Shown here: piece after piece, positions 17,136-24,333 of the stretch
Position numbering within the stretch: the first letter of the stretch is position 1
Layout of the letters: each line of letters starts with the position of its first letter
NCBI GenBank assembly: GCA_021151525.1
Contig: JAGKXD010000024.1
Span: 1-43,367 of the forward strand
Direction of reading: 5' to 3'
Source: Cellvibrionaceae bacterium
GTDB taxonomy: Bacteria; Pseudomonadota; Gammaproteobacteria; Pseudomonadales; Cellvibrionaceae
Length of the DNA: 43,367 bases
Made by a program: the position numbers and the translations under genes
Notes under the pieces: generated by a model
Database searches by the model: none
Seen by the model: the letters and a program-made list of their open reading frames with translations, nothing else
What the model was told of the DNA's origin: nothing

Positions 17136-17765
17136 ATGTCATCTTTTCGTGTTATCAGTAAACAAACTCGTTTTAAAATTGGTCTTGTTGTTGTAGTTAT
17201 TATCCATATTGGAATGTTTTACGGATTTTGGCGTGTCCATGCAAAACAGCTTGGCGATAAAGTCTATGAAATGGATATTTACGCAGCAAAAGCCGCAGAA
17301 GGGTTAGCTTTTTACGAAGCCTTGTCTTCAGATGAATGCGTTAAAATACTGAACGAGCAAGCACCTAAGCTGGGAATGCCTGTTTATGTTGAACCACCTG
17401 AAGGTGCTAAAGATGCTGAAACCGTTGCAAAGAATGCTAAAACTGCTGAGAAAAAAACTCCACCCGCAGAAGTTAAATTAGATCCTTCTTTGTTTTATGC
17501 ATCATCGCCAAAATGTAAAGGCATTGCAGCTGTTCCGGCTGGTGCAGAAAAATTAGGTGCAGAGGGCTTTGTGGGTTTGGAATTAAATATAGATACAGCG
17601 GGCGTGGTTCAGTACGGTGAAATCAGCCGTTCAAGTGGGTTTGCCGATTTGGATAACGCTGCTTTAAAGCAAGTTAAAGAAAATTTAACCTTCAATCCCT
17701 GTAAAAAAGGTGATGCTATAGTCGGTTGTAAGCAAGTGATAAAGTTTAGGTGGAAAACAAATTAA
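17136..17765 (+). CDS. Small membrane-anchored protein with TonB C-terminal domain
   Basis: Protein of 209 residues with one N-terminal membrane segment (about 14-32, IGLVVVVIIHIGMFYGFW), a short Ala/Lys/Pro linker (about 90-115) and a C-terminal domain with the TonB-box-binding-type fold pattern GFVGLELNIDTAGVVQYGEI, SSGFADLDNAALKQV and FNPCKKG. Such proteins transduce proton-motive energy to outer-membrane receptors, or are TonB-like proteins with other jobs. No exbB/exbD partner is nearby and the proline-rich linker is short, so a classic TonB is unlikely. Two cysteine pairs may form disulfides in the periplasm. It converges on argS. Confidence 0.7.
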   Translation: MSSFRVISKQTRFKIGLVVVVIIHIGMFYGFWRVHAKQLGDKVYEMDIYAAKAAEGLAFYEALSSDECVKILNEQAPKLGMPVYVEPPEGAKDAETVAKNAKTAEKKTPPAEVKLDPSLFYASSPKCKGIAAVPAGAEKLGAEGFVGLELNIDTAGVVQYGEISRSSGFADLDNAALKQVKENLTFNPCKKGDAIVGCKQVIKFRWKTN

Positions 17766-17774
17766 ATTGCGATG

Positions 17775-17820
17775 ATGAAAATAAAAAAGGGCGACTATTG
17801 TCGCCCTTTTTTATTTTCAT
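17775..17820. terminator. Bidirectional terminator between the TonB-like gene and argS
   Basis: Perfect 21-bp stem (17775-17795 with 17800-17820) with loop TATT; the arms carry A-runs and T-runs on both sides of GGGCGAC/GTCGCCC, so it can end transcription from both directions. Confidence 0.93.
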
Positions 17821-17834
17821 GTCATGGAAAGATG

Positions 17835-19580
17835 TTACATTCTTTCCATGACTTCAATACCTAATAAATCCAAACCTTGCTCAATCGTGCGCGCAACCAA
17901 ATGGCATAAGCGCAAACGGCTATCGCGAATTTCAGGTTCAATGCCTTCTTTCAAAATTGGGCAAGCTTCGTAGAAAGTCATATACAAACTGGCAATTTCG
18001 TAGAGGTAAGTGCATAGCAAGTGCGGTAAAGCTTCGCGTGCAACTTGATCCAAAACTTCGCTAAATTGCAGCAATTTAATCGCCAAGGTTTTTTCTTGCT
18101 CGGTACCAATCACAATTTCGCTTTGCAAAGATTCGGGTGTGACGCCAGCTTTACGGAAAATACTTTGCACACGAGTAAATGCATATTGCATGTAAGGCGC
18201 GGTATTGCCTTCAAAGCTCAGCATGCTGTCCCAACTGAAAATATAATCGTTAGTGCGGGTTTTGCTGAGATCCGAATATTTTACGGAGCCAATACCAACT
18301 TTGCGTGCAATTTCAGTTATTTCACTTTCACTCAAATCACTGCTGCGCTCGCGCACTAATTTATCTGCACGTTCTACTGCTTCAGTTAATAACTCTGCAA
18401 GCTTTACGGTGCCACCGGTACGAGTTTTAAAGGGCTTGCCATCGTTACCCATCATGGTGCCGAAAGCCAAATGCTCAAGGCTCACGTTTTCGTTTGCAAA
18501 TTTTGCTTTGCGTGCGATGGTGAAAACTTGTTGCATATGCAGTGATTGGCGCGCATCGATAAAATACATAATGCGATTCGCATTCAATGTTTTTACGCGG
18601 TAACGCAAAGCGGCAATGTCTGAGGTGGAATATAAAAAGCCACCGCCTTGTTTTTGAATAATCACGGGTGATGGGTTGCCATCTTTATCGGCAAGTTCTT
18701 GCAAGAACACAACTTGCGCCCCATCGCTCTCAACAGCCATGCCTTGAGCTTGCAATTCTTTTACAACAGGTGCTAGATCGTCGTTATAAAAGCTTTCGCC
18801 GCGTACATCTGCATCGGTAAGCGTAACGTTTAACTGTTTATAAATTTCAGTGCTGTGATGCAATGAAATATCTTTAAATTGTTGCCACAGTTTTAGCATA
18901 TCAGTGTCGCCGGATTGCAAACGCACAACGTAAGAGCGCGCTTTATCGGCGAAGGCTATATCGTCATCAAAATGTTTTTTAGCTTGTTGGTAAAACACTT
19001 CCAAATCTTTGAGCGCCATTTCGCCATCTTTATTTGCGCCCAATTGCTCCTCAAGCTCTGCAATCAGCATCCCGAATTGCGTGCCCCAATCGCCCACATG
19101 GTTTTGGCGAATAACTTTATGACCCTGGAACTCCAGCAAGCGCGCCAATGCATCACCAATGATAGTGGAGCGCAAATGGCCGACGTGCATTTCTTTGGCG
19201 AGGTTAGGGCCGGAGTAATCGATCACCACGGTCTGTGGTGCATTAACTGTGGCGATATTTAAGCGGGCATCGGTTTGCGCATTGGCGATTTGGTGGCCGA
19301 GCCATTTAGGATTTAGGTCGATATTAATAAAGCCGGGGCCGGCGATTTCGAGTTTGTCGGCAATGCCTTCAAGTTCAGGAGTCAGGGCGGCTACTATTTT
19401 GGCGGCTAATTCGCGTGGATTGGTGCCCATAGCTTTAGCCGCGCCCATGGCGCAATTGGCTTGGTAGTCGCCAAAACCGGCTTTTTTACCGGGCGCGATT
19501 AGGGCAGGAAGATCCGCGGGAATGCCGCAGGCGGCCATGGCGGTGAGGACTTTTTCGTTGAGTAATTCGCGAATATTCAT
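17835..19580 (-). CDS. argS: Arginyl-tRNA synthetase
   Basis: Class I aminoacyl-tRNA synthetase that charges tRNA-Arg. The N-terminal tRNA D-loop-binding domain (about 1-90) is followed by the catalytic core with the HIGH-type motif HVGH in NLAKEMHVGHLRST, the DWGTQFGML block, KTRTGGTVKL in place of a clear KMSK (normal for many ArgRS), and the C-terminal anticodon-binding DALR domain starting near YMQYAFTRVQSIFRK. The 581 residues are usual. The gene is transcribed alone toward the shared terminator. The ribosome binding site before the ATG is weak. Confidence 0.96.
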   Translation of the reverse strand: MNIRELLNEKVLTAMAACGIPADLPALIAPGKKAGFGDYQANCAMGAAKAMGTNPRELAAKIVAALTPELEGIADKLEIAGPGFINIDLNPKWLGHQIANAQTDARLNIATVNAPQTVVIDYSGPNLAKEMHVGHLRSTIIGDALARLLEFQGHKVIRQNHVGDWGTQFGMLIAELEEQLGANKDGEMALKDLEVFYQQAKKHFDDDIAFADKARSYVVRLQSGDTDMLKLWQQFKDISLHHSTEIYKQLNVTLTDADVRGESFYNDDLAPVVKELQAQGMAVESDGAQVVFLQELADKDGNPSPVIIQKQGGGFLYSTSDIAALRYRVKTLNANRIMYFIDARQSLHMQQVFTIARKAKFANENVSLEHLAFGTMMGNDGKPFKTRTGGTVKLAELLTEAVERADKLVRERSSDLSESEITEIARKVGIGSVKYSDLSKTRTNDYIFSWDSMLSFEGNTAPYMQYAFTRVQSIFRKAGVTPESLQSEIVIGTEQEKTLAIKLLQFSEVLDQVAREALPHLLCTYLYEIASLYMTFYEACPILKEGIEPEIRDSRLRLCHLVARTIEQGLDLLGIEVMERM

Positions 19581-19669
19581 GGTCGTAATCTAAAGCTTCT
19601 AGCTAATAAGTGAGGGTGCGAATTGTACCCTATACTGATACCTACCTATAACAACTAAAGGATGCTGCC

Positions 19670-20467
19670 ATGACGACCGGTGCCCCCATCACTAGCTTTA
19701 ACCCCCAAATTCTGGTTACGCAAGACGAGCGGGTTCTGCGGATTCAGCTCAATCGCCCGGAACGCAAGAACGCTTTGTCGCTGGCCATGTACGCGACCTT
19801 GGCGGATATTATTCACGCGGCCAACAATGATCGCAGTGTGCGAGTTTTGGTACTAAGTGGTGTTAACGAATGTTTTACCAGTGGCAATGACCTGTTGGAT
19901 TTTATGAATGAGCCAGAAATTCACGACAGTCACCCCGTAGTTCGCTTTATGGTCGCGCTGCAAAACTGCCTCAAACCCGTGGTTGCGGTAGTGCAAGGGC
20001 ACGCGGTGGGGATTGGTACGACTCTGCTGCTGCATTGCGATTTGGTTTATGCGGCGCAGGATGCCCGTTTGCAGCTTCCCTTTGTTAATTTGGGCTTGTG
20101 CCCGGAATATGCTAGTAGCTATTTGGTGCCGCGTTTAGTTGGTCAACAAAAAGCGGCTGAGCTGCTGTTGCTTGGTGAATCTTTTACTGGCAGCGATGCG
20201 GAAAAAATGGGCTTTGTAAACGCAGCAGTACCATCGAGTGAATTAATTGCTTTTGCCGAAGCCAAAATTCAACGCTTGGCCAATCAACCTCCCGCTGCAG
20301 TTCGCCGTGCAAAATCTTTGTTAAAGAAAACTCAGCATCAAGGCGTTGAAACTGCACTTGCCGCAGAATTTATTGGCTTTGCTGAAGGGCTAAATTCAGA
20401 TGAATGCAAAGAATCGGTGACGGCTTTTTTTGAAAAGCGGGCGCCAGATTTTTCACGGTTTGAATAG
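19670..20467 (+). CDS. Enoyl-CoA hydratase/isomerase family protein
   Basis: Crotonase-fold enzyme of 265 residues acting on an acyl-CoA thioester. Oxyanion-hole and CoA-binding stretches are visible: NRPERKNALS, CFTSGNDL and VQGHAVGIGTTLLLHCDL. One acidic residue, Glu146 in LGLCPEYASS, matches the place of the catalytic glutamate of delta3,delta2-enoyl-CoA isomerases, so isomerase activity is at least as likely as hydratase. AGGA lies about 8 nt before the ATG. The next gene on the same strand is a dienoyl-CoA-reductase-like SDR, which fits a pair for oxidation of unsaturated fatty acids; this is inference. The exact substrate cannot be read from the sequence. Confidence 0.85.
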   Translation: MTTGAPITSFNPQILVTQDERVLRIQLNRPERKNALSLAMYATLADIIHAANNDRSVRVLVLSGVNECFTSGNDLLDFMNEPEIHDSHPVVRFMVALQNCLKPVVAVVQGHAVGIGTTLLLHCDLVYAAQDARLQLPFVNLGLCPEYASSYLVPRLVGQQKAAELLLLGESFTGSDAEKMGFVNAAVPSSELIAFAEAKIQRLANQPPAAVRRAKSLLKKTQHQGVETALAAEFIGFAEGLNSDECKESVTAFFEKRAPDFSRFE

Positions 20468-20503
20468 AGAGTCAAGGTTTGAATAGATAGTCGAGATTTG
20501 AAG
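20459..20503 (+). repeat. Tandem 19-bp repeat, about 2.4 copies
   Basis: Units at 20459-20477 and 20478-20496 (TTTGAATAGAGAGTCAAGG-type, 16 of 19 identical) and a 7-nt partial copy at 20497-20503. The first unit contains the stop codon of the crotonase gene. A fragment resembling it (AATAGGTAGTC) recurs in the loop of the adjacent inverted repeat. Confidence 0.7.
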
Positions 20504-20610
20504 AACCCCCTCCCAGCCTCCCCCTTGAAAAGGGGGAGGAGTAAAAGCAGTACTTCGTAAATAGGTAGTCAGCTCCTCCACCTTTTCAAGGGGGAGGTTG
20601 GGAGGGGGTT
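20504..20610. repeat. 107-bp inverted-repeat element (MITE/REP-like)
   Basis: Arms 20504-20541 and 20573-20610 (38 nt) match at 36 positions, around a 31-nt centre. Each arm itself contains a smaller palindrome built on CTCCCCCTTGAAAAGGGGGAG. Arms beginning AACCCCCTCCCA and ending TGGGAGGGGGTT are typical of small mobile or dispersed intergenic palindromes in gammaproteobacteria. It lies 36 nt before the next ATG and would fold into a strong hairpin if transcribed with the upstream crotonase gene. No transposase is present. Confidence 0.8.
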
Positions 20611-20645
20611 AAATGCCCTCTTAAAATATTTGCAAGGTAATCCTT

Positions 20646-21458
20646 ATGACATCTCCATTTAATTTCCAAAACAAAAACGTTTTAGTGGTTGGCGGTACCA
20701 GCGGAATTAATCGCGGCATTGCAGAAAACTTTGCGAAAGCTGGCGCGCGCGTCGCGGTGGTAAGTCGCTCTCAAGAAAAAGTAGATGACACTATTGCGTC
20801 GCTTAAACAACACGGTGCAGCTGACGCAAAAGGCTTTGCTGCTGATGTTCGCCAGCCTGACGCCATTAAAAGCGGTATTGCAGAATTACATGCAGCTTGG
20901 GGAAATTTTGATGTAGTTATTTCCGGCGCTGCAGGAAATTTTCCAGCACTCGCAACGGGAATGTCACCCAATGGTTTTAAATCAGTTGTGGAAATTGATT
21001 TGCTTGGCACTTTTCATGTTATGCAAGCAGTCTATCCATTTCTCACCAAGCCCGGAGCATCCATTATCAATATTTCTGCTCCGCAAGCTTTTATTCCTAT
21101 GGCAGGGCAGTCTCACGTATGCGCTGCAAAAGCGGGTGTGGATATGATTACGCGTACGCTGTGCTTGGAATGGGGAGGAGAAGGTGTGCGCATTAATTCG
21201 GTAATTCCTGGCCCTATTGACAACACAGAAGGCATGCAACGATTGGCGCCCACAGAGGGAATTCGTAAAGCCGTCACTAAATCTGTTCCGCTGCAGCGCT
21301 TGGGTTCAACTGACGATATCGCCAATGCCTGTTTGTTTTTAGGTTCAGATTTTGCGAGCTATATCAGTGGAGCAATTATTCCTGTTGATGGTGGTTGGGC
21401 GCAGGGTGGGGCAGTATTGATGGGGGCAAGTTTGGCGGAAATGCTAAAAGGGAAATAA
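20646..21458 (+). CDS. SDR oxidoreductase, 2,4-dienoyl-CoA reductase-like
   Basis: Rossmann-fold short-chain dehydrogenase of 270 residues. The cofactor loop is GGTSGINRG (16-24). Ser144 and Lys162 of the usual catalytic set are present, but the tyrosine of YxxxK is replaced (Val158 in SHVCAAKAGVD). That loss, together with AAKAGVDMITRTLCLEWG and NSVIPGPIDNTEGMQRL, is what peroxisomal-type 2,4-dienoyl-CoA reductases (DECR2) show. Such enzymes use NADPH to reduce dienoyl-CoA intermediates during breakdown of polyunsaturated fatty acids. The adjacent crotonase supports this. A generic SDR role cannot be excluded. Confidence 0.83.
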   Translation: MTSPFNFQNKNVLVVGGTSGINRGIAENFAKAGARVAVVSRSQEKVDDTIASLKQHGAADAKGFAADVRQPDAIKSGIAELHAAWGNFDVVISGAAGNFPALATGMSPNGFKSVVEIDLLGTFHVMQAVYPFLTKPGASIINISAPQAFIPMAGQSHVCAAKAGVDMITRTLCLEWGGEGVRINSVIPGPIDNTEGMQRLAPTEGIRKAVTKSVPLQRLGSTDDIANACLFLGSDFASYISGAIIPVDGGWAQGGAVLMGASLAEMLKGK

Positions 21459-21819
21459 AACTCTGCGCGAAGTTCCTTGTGTGTTGGGCGACCAGATCTA
21501 TGTCTACCCAACCCACGTGTAAATCAATTAGTTTGGCTAGCTGTGCAAACTGGAGCTCTTTCCTTGAGCTTCCGCATCATCCTTAATGCCCTTGCCTAGC
21601 TTTCCGTGCAGGCATCAAAACGTTGATTGCACCTGTAGAAGAGCAATATGCAAGCCAACAAGAAATAATCTAATAAAATCAAGCTCATCTCCTTTTTCGC
21701 GGCGAGATGAGCTCTGACAAGTGTTAAGTATCCCGACAAACTATTGTGACGGTTAGCAGCTTAAGCGCCGATAAGTGTGAGGCATCTAGATCAGAATTAG
21801 AGAGCTTCGCCCGCATCGG
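21459..21819. other. Intergenic stretch with two small palindromes
   Basis: No convincing gene is seen in these 361 bases. An imperfect palindrome at 21481-21516 (GTTGGG...CCCAAC core) is described separately. A perfect 10-bp inverted repeat (21682-21691 with 21704-21713, 12-nt loop) lies between the two convergent genes and may be a 3' end structure, although it has no clear U-run. Confidence 0.5.
21481..21516. repeat. REP-like imperfect palindrome, GTTGGG/CCCAAC core
   Basis: GTTGGG at 21483-21488 faces CCCAAC at 21507-21512, with a further GAC/GTC pairing inside. The outer bases GTG and CAC add symmetry. It shares the GTTGGG...CCCAAC core with the palindrome at 34953-34978. Confidence 0.35.
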
Positions 21820-23292
21820 TTAATCATCGTTGGTTTCGTCCAGTTCAATTTTCGTTGCAGTAAATATGCTGTTTTTCAGCACTCCCTCAACCTTTGCACG
21901 TTTAGTTAGAGCCTGCAGATAAAATTGTGCTTCTGTTATTTTGTTGCCATGACTATCTTTAATTTCTGTTTGGCTATTAGTCACAATGGTGCGCCCATAA
22001 ACAATGAAGCTGTGTGTATCAATACTTAAAATAATGCCGTCTATTTTTAACTCGGTATCCTTTTCCTTTTGAATATCTTCGCGTTCAATTTTGGTTGCAA
22101 TGAACGTTGTTTGGCTGGTGTAGCCAGATATTTTCAAAAAGTCGCCAACACTGATGCTTGTAAAATTAAAACGTTTTAGGTTGGCGTTGCCCTTATCCTC
22201 AAACAAGGTTTTTGCGTTTGTTTGGATCGTAGTTGCGCCAATTTGCAGGGAACCAGTAGCAACACTGCTGCTAGTTAAAACAGATACGCTGGTCACTTCA
22301 CCCACAATTTCATTGACTGATACTTTTTTAAATTCCACTTTTTGTGCAACGAGTTGCCCACTTGAATTGAGTTCACCTTGAATACTTAAGGCTACGCCTT
22401 GTGCGAGATTTGCGCTTGTACCATTTTCAAAACTCGTTTGAGCGTTGCTAGTCCAAGTAACTCCCGCCACATCGAAATCACTTGCAGATTGGTAGCGAGT
22501 GATAAAGCCTTCTGTTTCTACAGTTTTAATATCCTTATCAAAAGTGTTGTTGATTTTGGTAATAGTCTTGGCTTGTAAAATACCTTTACCATCCAGCGTG
22601 CCACTTACAACAACCAGATTGCTGGCTGCAATTTGGTTGTTGGCAAAGTTGGTTAAGGTTGCACTGCCATAATTCACTGTTTGATTCTTTAGCGTAAATG
22701 TAAACAGTGATGCATTTAGGTTTGCTACGTAGCCCATAACTTGACGGCTGGCAGTTTTTGCGGGCTCTATGCGTGTTGCGGTGATGAGACCTTTATCGTC
22801 TGCGAAGCCACTGACAAGAACAGCATCACCAACTTTCAAGCCGCTTAGGAAATTGGGTGTGATTGCTGCATCAAATAATGTTGCATTATTAACACGCACT
22901 TGTTGATTGAGAATTGTTAATTCTTGAGTCGTTAAATCTATTTGGCTAATAGTGCCAATCAAGTTAGGGTAGAACTCAATGGTATCGGCAGTGCTTGAAC
23001 CGTCACTATTTAACTTGCCAGTAATTTTTACTTGATAGCCTGCACGCAAATTGTCCTCTGTGGCAATTTGATCATTCACTAAAATTTTTGCTTTATCGGA
23101 ATTGAAACGCACGCCATTCACAATGACGCTGCCAAAGCCATTGATTGCGCCCGTGTTAATCGTTCCTGCAATTACTGGGGCACCGCTGCCATCAATTCCG
23201 CTGACTGAATTTGACCCACCGCCGCATGCAGTAATAATGAGTGAAATAACAATACTCAAACTTAAAAATAAAAATTTCAATGGGCTACTCAT
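21820..23292 (-). CDS. DUF5666 repeat lipoprotein
   Basis: Predicted lipoprotein of 490 residues: a hydrophobic signal (LFLSLSIVISLIITAC) with lipidated Cys23, then GGGS. The mature part is about six modules of 60-80 residues with the recurring pattern xGxVxxxD...FxVxGxxV...TxFxxG...LxxGxxVxVxGxxxxxGxxxAxxIE, as in DUF5666 proteins, probably a string of small beta-barrels. Examples are GAINGFGSVIVNGVRF, LKVGDAVLVSGFADDKG and LAQGVALSIQGELNSSG. Function of the domain is unknown. It lies 14 nt downstream of the DUF6502 gene; its GGAG lies inside that gap and the end of the upstream gene, so the two form an operon. It is a paralogue of the 24334 protein but lacks the cytochrome domain. Confidence 0.82.
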   Translation of the reverse strand: MSSPLKFLFLSLSIVISLIITACGGGSNSVSGIDGSGAPVIAGTINTGAINGFGSVIVNGVRFNSDKAKILVNDQIATEDNLRAGYQVKITGKLNSDGSSTADTIEFYPNLIGTISQIDLTTQELTILNQQVRVNNATLFDAAITPNFLSGLKVGDAVLVSGFADDKGLITATRIEPAKTASRQVMGYVANLNASLFTFTLKNQTVNYGSATLTNFANNQIAASNLVVVSGTLDGKGILQAKTITKINNTFDKDIKTVETEGFITRYQSASDFDVAGVTWTSNAQTSFENGTSANLAQGVALSIQGELNSSGQLVAQKVEFKKVSVNEIVGEVTSVSVLTSSSVATGSLQIGATTIQTNAKTLFEDKGNANLKRFNFTSISVGDFLKISGYTSQTTFIATKIEREDIQKEKDTELKIDGIILSIDTHSFIVYGRTIVTNSQTEIKDSHGNKITEAQFYLQALTKRAKVEGVLKNSIFTATKIELDETNDD

Positions 23293-23306
23293 GTTGTACT
23301 CCGCTC

Positions 23307-24170
23307 CTATTGCTCTTTATTAGATGCAATTGTCTCGCTGAAATTTTGTTCGATTAAATAGGTACCAACGCCCAAGCGAATCGCTTGTGTTTCCGGCGAG
23401 GTGTTATTTTCGTCTGGTTTTATTTCATTTTCGGTAAGCCATGCATCCATTTTTTCCAAAAAGATTTGGCCTTCCTGCGCAACAAACTTACGAAATGCCT
23501 CCGCTTTTTCTGGGGGCATTTGCATATTGGTTGCGCGCCGCTCAAAGTGCAGGGGATTATTTTTTGACGTTTCTGATTTATAGAGGTTGTAATAGAGTGT
23601 GCTGCTTAAATCATTAATTACGCTGCCTGCGCGCAATAGCGCACCAGGATCAGATTGCGAGGGGATATAGTAACGTTTCAAAACCTGTAAATTGCCTTCG
23701 CCATCTTCGCTGACAATGTCGCAGCGTTTGAATTCTTTTAAGATTGTAACGGCGGGCATATCGCCACCATAACGTCTTACCAGCTGGCAGAAGTTGCAAA
23801 CATCGCCATCAAATCTTAGTGTTTTAGGGCTCCCTTCTGCGTTGAGAAAATCTTTGTCTTGGTGCCAGCCGGACAGCACACGTGTCATGCGGTCTTGGCC
23901 TTGTTGAAAGGCATCGCTTTCGTCGTTATTCCCTAATTCGGCTTTGATACGTGCAGCTTCTTTTCGATCAATACCTGTAAGTATTGCTATGCGAGAAAGA
24001 TTGGTGTCGCGTCCACGAATGCCAAATTCTTTGGCTGCAACCTGAACGTAAATTTGTTTGCAGAGATTCGCTAGCTCTTTGTAAGTCACACCATTGCGCA
24101 ACAAAATGCCCACAATCGGAGCCATAAGGTGCCGACATGCAGAGAGGACAGTTGTTTTGGGTGTGGACAT
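23307..24170 (-). CDS. DUF6502 family protein
   Basis: Soluble protein of 287 residues without signal peptide, so cytoplasmic. The start region (VLSACRHLMAPIVGILLRNGVTYKE) and the block RDTNLSRIAILTGIDRKEAARI recall DUF6502 proteins; the latter has the spacing of a helix-turn-helix or winged-helix segment, so a DNA-binding regulatory role is possible. A CNFC pair sits near residue 130. It is first in a two-gene operon with the DUF5666 lipoprotein, and is flanked on the other side by a second DUF5666 protein. I infer it may regulate or assist the DUF5666 proteins; there is no direct evidence for either. Confidence 0.75.
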   Translation of the reverse strand: MSTPKTTVLSACRHLMAPIVGILLRNGVTYKELANLCKQIYVQVAAKEFGIRGRDTNLSRIAILTGIDRKEAARIKAELGNNDESDAFQQGQDRMTRVLSGWHQDKDFLNAEGSPKTLRFDGDVCNFCQLVRRYGGDMPAVTILKEFKRCDIVSEDGEGNLQVLKRYYIPSQSDPGALLRAGSVINDLSSTLYYNLYKSETSKNNPLHFERRATNMQMPPEKAEAFRKFVAQEGQIFLEKMDAWLTENEIKPDENNTSPETQAIRLGVGTYLIEQNFSETIASNKEQ

Positions 24171-24246
24171 GCGTTGCCTAAAAAATGTGAATATACTCAG
24201 GGCGGAAATTTACCAGAAAATGTACCTTAATTCGCGGTTATAAATT

Positions 24247-24290
24247 AAAAAACTCTGTTAGCCAACACTAGGGATGTGTGACTAACAGAG
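24247..24290 (-). terminator. Terminator after the DUF5666-cytochrome gene
   Basis: On the minus strand CTCTGTTAG (24290-24282) pairs with CTAACAGAG (24261-24253), with additional GTGT/ACAC pairing inside, and six T follow at 24252-24247. It separates this gene from the DUF6502 operon on the same strand. Confidence 0.75.
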
Positions 24291-24333
24291 AAAGCATTGC
24301 CGAACGCTAGGTGCAACAATCTCTTAAATAGAT

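Noticed and set aside
17136..17765. Calling the small TonB-C-terminal protein a true TonB
   Set aside because: No exbB/exbD nearby and a short linker without the long Pro-Glu/Pro-Lys stretch of TonB.
21395..21586. Open frame of 63 codons overlapping the end of the SDR gene
   Set aside because: Out of frame with the SDR gene, no ribosome binding site, and runs through a palindrome.
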